From the NCBI GenBank assembly GCA_963791545.1, contig CAWBSR010000018.1, positions 248,001 through 312,000 of the forward strand: 64,000 nt of DNA. The letters are read 5' to 3'. Origin of the DNA: JALYXV01 sp963791545. Lineage in GTDB: Bacteria; Actinomycetota; Acidimicrobiia; Acidimicrobiales; Palsa-688. The notes under the pieces were generated by a model, which ran no database searches, had not been told where the DNA came from, and saw only the letters and a program-made list of their open reading frames with translations. Position 1 is the first letter of the stretch. Each line of letters starts with the position of its first letter. Positions 50,621-57,368 of the stretch are shown here, in pieces. A program made the position numbers and the translations under genes.

Positions 50621-51100
50621 TCAGCCGGTGGACTCCAGCAGGGCCACGGCGAAGCAGGCGATGCCCTCCCGCCGGCCCAGGGCGCCCAAACCCTCGGCCC
50701 GTTTCGCCTTGACGCCGACGGGGCCGCCCACGATGGCGGCCAGCCGCTCCTGCATCGTGACCCGGTAGGGCGCCAGTCGGGGCCCCTCGAGAACGACGGA
50801 GCAGTCGATATTGACGACCTGCCACCCCTGCTGGCGGGCCAGCCGCACCGTCTCGGCCAGCAGGGCGAGGCTGTCGGCGCCCCGCCATTCCGGGTCGGAG
50901 TCGGGAAAGTGGAGGCCCAGGTCGCCCAGGCCGGCCGCCCCCAAGATGGCGTCGGCGACGGCATGGGCCACCACGTCGGCGTCGCTGTGGCCCGCCAAAC
51001 CGGGCTCCTCGGGGAACGCCACGCCCGCCAGGATGAGGGGCCGGTCGGGCTCGGGGGAGAAGGGATGGACGTCGAAGCCCAGCCCGACCCGGACGGCCAT
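50621..51100 (-). CDS. ispF: 2-C-methyl-D-erythritol 2,4-cyclodiphosphate synthase
   Basis: A 159-residue protein, normal length. It cyclises CDP-ME 2-phosphate in the MEP pathway of isoprenoid synthesis. RVGLGFDVHPF holds metal ligands Asp10 and His12; GHSDADVVAHAVADAILGA gives the third ligand His46; VKAKRAEGLGALGRREGIACFAVALL is the standard C-terminus. ATG 51100 shares one base with the ispD stop (TGATG), so the two are coupled, as is usual for ispD-ispF. Confidence 0.97.
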   Translation of the reverse strand: MAVRVGLGFDVHPFSPEPDRPLILAGVAFPEEPGLAGHSDADVVAHAVADAILGAAGLGDLGLHFPDSDPEWRGADSLALLAETVRLARQQGWQVVNIDCSVVLEGPRLAPYRVTMQERLAAIVGGPVGVKAKRAEGLGALGRREGIACFAVALLESTG

Positions 51101-51720
51101 CAGGGCCCGGCCAGCAGCAGGGCCGCCACCAGCAGGTCGTCGGGGTCGGTGATCTTGATGTTCCTCCGGTCACCGGCCACCGTCACCACCGTGCCGCCCT
51201 GCGCCTCGATCAGGGCGGCGTCGTCGGTGGCCTCGGGTGTCCCGGCATGGGCCCGGCGCAGTGCCCAGGCGAGGAAGGCCTGCGGAGTCTGCACCGCCAC
51301 CAGCGTGGCCCGATCGAGGGTCTCGGTCACCCGGTCCCCCTCGACGCGCTTGATGGTGTCGGCCACCGCGACCACGGGGATGGCGGCGTCGGCACCGGCT
51401 CGAACCGCGGCCACTACCCGGGCGAAGAGTTCTGCCCCGGCCAGCGGGCGGGCGGCGTCGTGGACGACCACGATCTGCGCCTCCTCAGGGACCGCAGCCA
51501 GGCCGGCCCGGACCGAACCCGACCGGGTGGCGCGGCCGGGTTGGGCGCCCGGTTCCATCCGGTCCGGGGGCAGGACCGTGACGACCCCGTCGCAAGCCCG
51601 TCGGGCTGCGTCCAGGGACCAGTCGAGGACCCGCTGCCCTGCCAGGGGTTCGAACTGCTTGGCCCGGCCAAAGCGCTGGCCCGACCCGGCGGCGACCACG
51701 ATGCCCCACACCTGGCCCAC
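51100..51720 (-). CDS. ispD: 2-C-methyl-D-erythritol 4-phosphate cytidylyltransferase
   Basis: A 206-residue enzyme of the MEP pathway that joins MEP and CTP. GIVVAAGSGQRFGRAKQF is the nucleotide-binding loop with the conserved basic residues; VVHDAARPL is the metal-binding Asp segment; VAVADTIKR and ATLVAVQTPQAF follow, and NIKITDPDDL closes the fold. GTG or ATG near 51720 is the start, but the ribosome site is not obvious. It is divergent from choD (90 bp). Confidence 0.95.
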   Translation of the reverse strand: MGQVWGIVVAAGSGQRFGRAKQFEPLAGQRVLDWSLDAARRACDGVVTVLPPDRMEPGAQPGRATRSGSVRAGLAAVPEEAQIVVVHDAARPLAGAELFARVVAAVRAGADAAIPVVAVADTIKRVEGDRVTETLDRATLVAVQTPQAFLAWALRRAHAGTPEATDDAALIEAQGGTVVTVAGDRRNIKITDPDDLLVAALLLAGP

Positions 51721-51810
51721 CGGGGGAGCGTAGCGCCGGCGCCCGGATCGCTCGGGGCGGATCGGCGTGCGCCCGGGTGGGGCGCCGGGCCCTCGTTAGG
51801 ATCGACCGCG

Positions 51811-53532
51811 ATGAACGCAGGGGGAGATGGAGGGGATCGCTATGACGTGGTGGTGGTCGGCAGCGGCTTCGGCGGCAGCGTGGCCGCCCTGCGGCTGACT
51901 GAGAAGGGCTACCGGGTGGCGGTACTCGAGGCGGGAAAACGCTTCGACGAGAGCACCTATCCCAAGACGTCCTGGCAAGTCCGATCGTTTTTCTGGGCCC
52001 CCCGGTTGCGATGCTTCGGGATGCAGCGGATCTCGTTGCTGAAGGACGTGATGATCCTTTCCGGGGCCGGCGTGGGCGGCGGCTCCCTGGTCTACGCCAA
52101 CACGTTGTACGAGCCGCTCCCGCCGTTCTACGACGACCCGCAATGGCGAAACATCACCGACTGGCGCGCCGAGTTGGCGCCCGCCTACGACCAGGCCCAG
52201 CGGATGCTGGGCGCGGTCGTCAATCCGACCATGACCCCCTCGGACGAGGTCATGAAGGCGGTGGCGGAGGAGTTGGGGGTGGCTGACACGTTTCATCCCA
52301 CCCCGGTGGGCGTCCTGTTCGGCGAGCCCGGCGTCGAGGTCGACGACCCCTTCTTCGGCGGGGTGGGCCCGGCGCGGAAGGGCTGCATCGAGTGCGGCGC
52401 CTGTATGACCGGATGCCGCCATGGCGCCAAGAACACCCTGCTCAAGAACTATCTCTACCTGGCCGAGCAGGGAGGAACGGTCATTCACGACCTCACCACG
52501 GTCGACGCGGTCGAGCCCGCCGACGCTGGAGGCTACGACGTCGTGACGTCGCGCACCGGGCGGGGCCGGCGGGGTCGAGGCGGCCGCACCTTTCACGCCG
52601 ATCACGTGGTGCTGGCGGCGGGGACCATGGGGACCCAGCGGCTGTTGCACCGCATGCGCGACGAAGGGGTGCTGCCCCGGCTTTCGAGGCGGTTGGGAGA
52701 GCTGACGAGGACCAACTCCGAGGCCATCCTCGGGGCCCGGACCTTCCAGGGCAACGCCGATTACACCAAGGGGGTGGCCATCACCTCGTCGTTCCACCCC
52801 ACCCCTGACACCCACGTCGAACCGGTGCGCTATGGGAGGGGCAGCAACGCCATGGGGCTGCTCACCACCGCCCTGGCCGACGGGGGACGCCGGTCACGCC
52901 AGCTCACCTGGTTGCGGGAGGTGATCCGGCAACCAGTCGCCATGGTCCGTAACCTGAGCATGCGGCACTGGTCGGAGCAGACGATCATCGCCTTGGTTAT
53001 GCAGACCAAGGACAACTCGATCACCTGCTACACCAAGCGCGGTCTGCTGGGCCTGTTCGGCCGGCGGCTGACGTCAAAGCAGGGCCATGGTGAGGCCAAC
53101 CCGACGTGGATTCCCGAGGGACACGATGTGGTGCGGCGAATCGCCCGGCGGATCGGGGGCTTTCCGGGCGGTGGCTGGAACGACGTGTTCAACATCCCCA
53201 TGACAGCGCACATCCTGGGGGGCGCCGTCATCGGCGACAGCCCCGAGACCGGGGTCATCGATCCTTACCACCGGGTCTACGGCTATCCCGGTCTGCACAT
53301 CGTCGACGGCGCCGCGGTTTCCGCCAACCTCGGGGTAAACCCGTCGCTCACGATCACCGCCCAAGCGGAACGGGCCATGTCGCTGTGGCCCAACCGTGGC
53401 CAGGCCGATCCCCGCCCCGCGGTGGGGGAGCCCTACCGCCGGCTGTCCCCGGTGGCACCGCAGCGGCCCATCGTGCCGGCCGGGGCGCCGGCGGCGCTGC
53501 GGCTCCGGCCCGAGGCGGCGCCGGCGTCTTAG
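51811..53532 (+). CDS. choD: ChoD-type cholesterol oxidase (GMC oxidoreductase)
   Basis: A 573-residue FAD enzyme. From memory it matches mycobacterial ChoD almost end to end: VVVGSGFGGSVAALRLTEKGYRVAVLEAGKRF, KTSWQVRSFFWAPRL, GAGVGGGSLVYANTLY, GCIECGACMTGCRHGAKNTLLKNYL, HPTPDTHVEPVRYG, RGSNAMGLL, HGEANPTWIP and the end ANLGVNPSLTITAQAERAMSLWPN. It should oxidise cholesterol or a related 3-beta-hydroxysterol. ATG 51811 starts it. The C-terminal tail after residue 540 is Pro/Arg-rich. It differs from the GMC enzyme at 26.6 kb. Genes for steroid ring breakdown are not in the window. Confidence 0.92.
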   Translation: MNAGGDGGDRYDVVVVGSGFGGSVAALRLTEKGYRVAVLEAGKRFDESTYPKTSWQVRSFFWAPRLRCFGMQRISLLKDVMILSGAGVGGGSLVYANTLYEPLPPFYDDPQWRNITDWRAELAPAYDQAQRMLGAVVNPTMTPSDEVMKAVAEELGVADTFHPTPVGVLFGEPGVEVDDPFFGGVGPARKGCIECGACMTGCRHGAKNTLLKNYLYLAEQGGTVIHDLTTVDAVEPADAGGYDVVTSRTGRGRRGRGGRTFHADHVVLAAGTMGTQRLLHRMRDEGVLPRLSRRLGELTRTNSEAILGARTFQGNADYTKGVAITSSFHPTPDTHVEPVRYGRGSNAMGLLTTALADGGRRSRQLTWLREVIRQPVAMVRNLSMRHWSEQTIIALVMQTKDNSITCYTKRGLLGLFGRRLTSKQGHGEANPTWIPEGHDVVRRIARRIGGFPGGGWNDVFNIPMTAHILGGAVIGDSPETGVIDPYHRVYGYPGLHIVDGAAVSANLGVNPSLTITAQAERAMSLWPNRGQADPRPAVGEPYRRLSPVAPQRPIVPAGAPAALRLRPEAAPAS

Positions 53533-53673
53533 CGGTTGGCGGTCGCAAGTGGTGGCGCCGTGGGGTCTTTTGCCCGACTTAATGACGATTCCCGCTCACC
53601 GGGCGCCCCGTCCAGGTCGACCATACCCCTGAAGGGCATTGGAGACCGACTAAACAGGACGATCGGAGGCCTA

Positions 53674-53718
53674 GTGAACAGAGAGTTGGAGGGACATACG
53701 CAGTGGGAGCTCGCCTAA
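53674..53718 (+). CDS. Possible 14-aa leader ORF overlapping the next start
   Basis: GTG 53674 follows a GGAGG site four bases before it, and the frame reads 14 codons (VNRELEGHTQWELA) to TAA 53716-53718. The main gene starts at GTG 53703 inside it. It may be a translation-coupling leader or the true N-terminus question of the main gene may be resolved differently. Peptide sequence shows no regulatory codon run. Confidence 0.4.
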   Translation: MNRELEGHTQWELA

Positions 53719-54869
53719 CGTCCGGCTTGGTCCTGGTGGCCGCGGCCCTGCTCGTGGTTGGCTATATGGCCCACACGGCCGCGCTGATCTACGTCTCGAT
53801 CGTTTGTAGTGCCTGGGCCGCCCTGCTCCTGCTGCTGTCGTCGCGTCGCCGCCACGGGCGCGCCCAGGCCGCCGCCGAAGTGGAAAAGAACCTGGCGTGG
53901 ACGGCGTCCCTGGCGGAACCGGACGAGGCGGATCCCTCGGCGGCGGGCCACGGACCGCAGCCCGCCCCGATGGCCGCCACCGTCCGCTTCGAGGCCGCGC
54001 CGCCGGTCAGGCCCCCGCTCGGGCCGGCCGTCACTCCTGTCCCGCCCGGCCGCCGGCGGTCCGCCGGTCCCGCCCGCACCGTGCCATCGCCGATGATGGC
54101 AAGGCCATCGGAGCGGGAACCGGAGCCGTCGCCCAAGCCGGCCCCGGCCCCTGCCCCTGCCCCGGAGCGGGAGCCGGCCGCCGCGGTCGCCGAACGGGAG
54201 CCGGTCGCCGAACGGGAGCCGGTCGCCGAACGGGAGCCGGTCGCCGAACGGGAGCCCGAGTTGGTCTCCGCCGGGTCCGCGTCGCCTTCGCGACCGATGC
54301 CGAACGGTTTGCGACCACCGAAGCGGAATCCGGTGGTCGCCGATTGGGTGCAGAGCGCCCAACCCCCTCGGCCGCCCGTTCGGCCGGTGGCGGCGGCGGC
54401 GCCATCCGGTCCTGTTGTCGCTTCGGTAGCCGACGCGGGTGGGGCCGCAACCCCCGCCGGGCGGCGCCCGCCCGCTGCCCGCTCGACCGAGCGGCAGGCG
54501 GCAGCGGCGGCGGCCGGCGCCTCCAGGCCGGTTGCGCCTGGCGCCTCCAGATCGGCCGCGCCTGGCGCCTCCAGGCCGACTCCGCCGCCCCGCCCAGCTT
54601 CGGCCCCAACTCGTTCTTCGGCCCCGGCCCCCCGCCTGACCCCGGCACTGCCCGCGCCAGCCGTCCGGCGCCGGGTTACGGCACCGCCACAGGAGGACTA
54701 CCCGTTCCCGATCGAGGATTACCAGTATCTCGAGGTAGCCGATATCGTCCCGCTGCTGCCGGAGCTCGACGACCAGGAGCTGGTGGAGATCCTCATGTTC
54801 GAACACCGCGGTCCCCGTCGGGCCGCCATCCTCGAGCGGATTGACGCCCTGTTGGAGGGCGAAGACTGA
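53703..54869 (+). CDS. Repeat-rich membrane-anchored protein with conserved acidic C-terminus
   Basis: A 388-residue protein starting GTG 53703 (GGAGGG about ten bases upstream). Two membrane helices (residues 6-24 and 28-46) with a short loop are followed by a basic stop-transfer RRRHGR and a long Pro/Ala/Arg-rich region, about 60-325. This holds four VAEREP units and three GAS-type 8-residue units. The last 60 residues (YPFPIEDYQYLEVADIVPLLPELDDQELVEILMFEH, then RRAAILERIDALL) are acidic, helical and clearly the conserved part. The layout is an anchored stalk with a C-terminal binding domain facing the cytoplasm. Partner unknown. Confidence 0.72.
   Translation: MGARLTSGLVLVAAALLVVGYMAHTAALIYVSIVCSAWAALLLLLSSRRRHGRAQAAAEVEKNLAWTASLAEPDEADPSAAGHGPQPAPMAATVRFEAAPPVRPPLGPAVTPVPPGRRRSAGPARTVPSPMMARPSEREPEPSPKPAPAPAPAPEREPAAAVAEREPVAEREPVAEREPVAEREPELVSAGSASPSRPMPNGLRPPKRNPVVADWVQSAQPPRPPVRPVAAAAPSGPVVASVADAGGAATPAGRRPPAARSTERQAAAAAAGASRPVAPGASRSAAPGASRPTPPPRPASAPTRSSAPAPRLTPALPAPAVRRRVTAPPQEDYPFPIEDYQYLEVADIVPLLPELDDQELVEILMFEHRGPRRAAILERIDALLEGED
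54186..54257 (+). repeat. Four 18-bp tandem repeats coding VAEREP
   Basis: Four near-identical 18-bp units lie in the linker of the membrane-anchored protein, differing by one base in the last. Their near identity shows recent expansion, unlike the diverged GSIPEP array at 11.2 kb. Confidence 0.9.
54516..54587 (+). repeat. Three 24-bp tandem repeats (GAS-type)
   Basis: Three 24-bp units code GASRPVAP, GASRSAAP and GASRPTPP in the same linker, with a few base changes among them. Confidence 0.85.
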
Positions 54870-54918
54870 AAAACGCGGCCGTTTGTATCAGCACCCTCGT
54901 TGGTGTCTCTCTTAGCCA

Positions 54919-55092
54919 ATGCCACGAAACCGATCCCGAGAGATCACCACTCCGGCCCCGCCCGGGTGGATCGACGCGTTGCCCGCTGGTGGCCAGGCAC
55001 GTTTCGACCCCCGTGTTCCCACCGCCGCCGAGTTGGTGGCCGCCGCCACCACCGACCCCGTGGGCATCGCCCAAGCCAGGACCGCCGCCTAG
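54919..55092 (+). CDS. Possible 57-aa hypothetical protein
   Basis: ATG 54919 to TAG 55092 gives 57 codons that fill the gap between two genes. Third positions are almost all G or C, as in its neighbours, and the middle (WIDALPAGGQARFD, TAAELVAAATTDPVGIAQAR) reads like a folded short protein. No ribosome site is seen before the ATG, and a stop codon lies two codons earlier, so it could be leaderless. No family recognised. Confidence 0.5.
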   Translation: MPRNRSREITTPAPPGWIDALPAGGQARFDPRVPTAAELVAAATTDPVGIAQARTAA

Positions 55093-55098
55093 TTCGAC

Positions 55099-55926
55099 TC
55101 ACGCCGGCTGGACCCGGACGATGAAGGTCCGCACCTCGGCCCGCTCGCCCCGGGCGTCCGCGTAGAAGCACGTGAGGGTGGCCGCGCCGGCCCCCTGGGC
55201 GGTCACCCGGACCAGGTGGCACGGGGAGAATCCCGACTCGAACTGCTCATCTACTACCTGGAGGAGTTGTCCCAGTATCTCGAACTGCCAGGCGAAGCCG
55301 GGCCGGGGGATCCCGGGCAGGCGGATGTCGAAGGTCGAACCCGAGGTGACGGTGAGAAACTTGACCGACTGCTCGACCGCTCCGCCCGCCCCGGCAACCG
55401 GCGCACCCTCACCCGTTCCTGCCCCCCCGGCACCCGTTCCTGCCGCCCCCGCCCCCGTAGCCGTACCCGTACCCGTACCCGCCGCCGCAGCCGCAGCCGG
55501 GCCTGCCTCGGGGTCGCCTGAGCCGGCCGGGCGCTCCTCGAGTGCCGGGTCGTAGGACGCCGGCGGAGATCGCGTCTGGTCGGACACCCAAATCCGCCCC
55601 TCTTGCTCCCAGACCTCGAAACACGGCAGGTACCCCGGCCGCACCTTCCACCGGTTCTCAGGGAGGGTCTCCCGGCCCGGATGGATGTTCTCCCCGCCAC
55701 GGGTGTCGTAGAGGTACCCGTGGCGGGGGCAGCGCAGCTGGCCATCGCGGATCGTGGCCTCGTCGAGCTCGGTGAACTGGTGCGGGCACACCGGCGCGAA
55801 CGCCACCACCTCCCCGGTCGTCAGGCGGGCCACCAGGACGTGGCCATCGCCCAGCCGGACCCGGCGGATCTGGGTCTCCAGACCTTCCCCGGCCGTCAGG
55901 TCCACACTTGGGAGGCTGGCCAACAC
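55099..55926 (-). CDS. Rieske 2Fe-2S protein with C-terminal chagasin-like domain
   Basis: A 275-residue protein with two parts. Residues 1-115 form a small Rieske ferredoxin: CPHQ and CPRHGYLYD bind the 2Fe-2S cluster. A linker of about 55 residues of Ala/Gly/Thr repeats follows. The last 95 residues, from SVKFLTVTSGSTFDIRLPGIPRPGFAWQFE to AAGAATLTCFYADAR and FIVRV, resemble a chagasin/I42 cysteine-protease inhibitor: G-x-F-x-I-x-L, P-x-x-G-x-x-W and a G-x-A-x-L-x-F-x-Y block in the right order. The fusion is unusual; the second domain is a resemblance, not a firm assignment. No signal peptide is seen. Confidence 0.8.
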   Translation of the reverse strand: MLASLPSVDLTAGEGLETQIRRVRLGDGHVLVARLTTGEVVAFAPVCPHQFTELDEATIRDGQLRCPRHGYLYDTRGGENIHPGRETLPENRWKVRPGYLPCFEVWEQEGRIWVSDQTRSPPASYDPALEERPAGSGDPEAGPAAAAAAGTGTGTATGAGAAGTGAGGAGTGEGAPVAGAGGAVEQSVKFLTVTSGSTFDIRLPGIPRPGFAWQFEILGQLLQVVDEQFESGFSPCHLVRVTAQGAGAATLTCFYADARGERAEVRTFIVRVQPA

Positions 55927-55941
55927 CGGGGGTAGCCTGGC

Positions 55942-56412
55942 CTAGTTCCCTGGGGGGCGGTCGGCATTGTCCTCCACCCGGTCGGTCTGGAAACGCCCGG
56001 CGTAGCTGGCGGCATCCAGCCACCGCAGGAACGGGATGTGCTGCAGTTCCAGGGTCAGCAACACCAATGCCGTGGTGATGGCCGCCAACAGCAGGTGCCC
56101 GTAGCCAACGACAACCCCGACGCCGGCCGCCGCGAAGACCGTGGCGGCGGTGGTCACCCCGCGGATCATTCCCCCCTGGCCCCGCAGCACCACGCCGCCG
56201 CCGATGAACCCTATGCCCGTGATCACGCCGGCGATGGCCTGAGGCGAGGTTTTGGCGGCCACCGAGGTGATGGCGGCCGCCGCCGCCCCGATCAGCGAGA
56301 ACGTCCGGTCGCCGGCCACCGACCCCCGCAATTGGCGCTCGAAGCCGAAGACGAAGGCCAGGCCGAACCCGACCAGGATCCGCACCAGCAACGCCAGATC
56401 GCCGTGGGCCAC
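55942..56412 (-). CDS. MgtC/SapB family membrane protein
   Basis: A 156-residue protein with four membrane helices (about 6-22, 37-53, 59-78 and 90-118). LLVRILVGFGLAFVFGFERQLRG is the N-terminal helix of MgtC with the E-R pair, FSLIGAAAAAITSV follows, and AIAGVITGIGFIGGGVVLRGQG then GMIRGVTTAATVF are diagnostic. It lacks the longer C-terminal ACT-like domain of Salmonella MgtC. The family acts in magnesium limitation and inhibits the F-type ATPase in some bacteria. It stands 15 bp upstream of the Rieske gene on the same strand. Confidence 0.9.
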   Translation of the reverse strand: MAHGDLALLVRILVGFGLAFVFGFERQLRGSVAGDRTFSLIGAAAAAITSVAAKTSPQAIAGVITGIGFIGGGVVLRGQGGMIRGVTTAATVFAAAGVGVVVGYGHLLLAAITTALVLLTLELQHIPFLRWLDAASYAGRFQTDRVEDNADRPPGN

Positions 56413-56474
56413 GGGCCCAGTATTCCGGGCCGAGGCGCCCAGCTGGCGGACCCTACCCCTAGCATGGCCCGGCC

Positions 56475-57287
56475 ATGCCCGCCCGCGTCAGCGTCACGAT
56501 CGAAGACGGAGTCGCCGACGTCCGGCTCAGCCGCCCGGAGAAGCGCAACGCCATCGACCTGGCCATGTTGGACGCCCTGATCGAGGCCGGCGAGGCGCTG
56601 CGAGCCGAACGGTCGCTGCGGGCGGTCGTGCTGTCGGGGGAGGGCCGGTCGTTCTGCGCCGGTCTCGATCTGGCCGCCTTCGGCACCGAGGGGGGGAAAG
56701 ATGGAGCCGGGGACGACTCGTTCGCGGCGGGGGCATTGGCGCATCGCGACGACCAGCTGGCGTCGGTGGCCCAGCAGGCGGTCACAGTGTGGTCGACCCT
56801 GGAGGTACCCGTCATCGCCGCCGTCCACGGCCACGCCCTCGGTGGGGGCCTCCAGTTGGCCCTCGGGGCCGACATCCGCATCGTGGCTCCCGACGCCCAA
56901 CTGTCGGTGATGGAGATCCGTTGGGGCCTCGTCCCGGACATGTCAGGTAGCCAGGTGCTCCCGGCGCTGGTCGGCCTGGACGTGGCCAAGGAGCTGACGT
57001 TCACGGGCCGTGTGGTCACCGGCGGGGAGGCGTTCCGGCTCGGTCTCGCGACTCGGTTGAGTGAAACCCCGCATCCCGATGCCCTGAAACTGGCCCGTGA
57101 GATCGCCCAGATGAGCCCGCCGGCCATCCGAGCCGCCAAAGCGCTGCTCAACCAGGCAGGCCGGGTGAGTATCGACGAGGGACTCCTGGCCGAGCAGCGG
57201 GCTCAGCGGGCCCTGATCGGATCGGAGGACCAGCTCGAAGCCGTGATGTCGTTCCTGGAGGGTCGAACGCCGCGGTGGAGTTCCTGA
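56475..57287 (+). CDS. Enoyl-CoA hydratase/isomerase family protein (crotonase)
   Basis: A 270-residue crotonase-fold enzyme. ADVRLSRPEKRNAID starts the fold; SFCAGLDLAAF and HGHALGGGLQLALGADIRI build the oxyanion hole; LSVMEIRWGLVPDMSGSQVLP and KELTFTGRVVTGGEAFRLGL complete the core, and the C-terminal trimerisation helices are present. It acts on acyl-CoA thioesters; hydratase versus isomerase cannot be settled. ATG 56475. It lies divergent from MgtC (62 bp). Confidence 0.92.
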   Translation: MPARVSVTIEDGVADVRLSRPEKRNAIDLAMLDALIEAGEALRAERSLRAVVLSGEGRSFCAGLDLAAFGTEGGKDGAGDDSFAAGALAHRDDQLASVAQQAVTVWSTLEVPVIAAVHGHALGGGLQLALGADIRIVAPDAQLSVMEIRWGLVPDMSGSQVLPALVGLDVAKELTFTGRVVTGGEAFRLGLATRLSETPHPDALKLAREIAQMSPPAIRAAKALLNQAGRVSIDEGLLAEQRAQRALIGSEDQLEAVMSFLEGRTPRWSS

Positions 57288-57368
57288 GGGCCGCTGGGTA
57301 CCGCACTCGTCAGGCCCCCCGGGATATCGTACGGCCTATCCTCCTGCCTCCCCCGGCGCCACTCTCGC

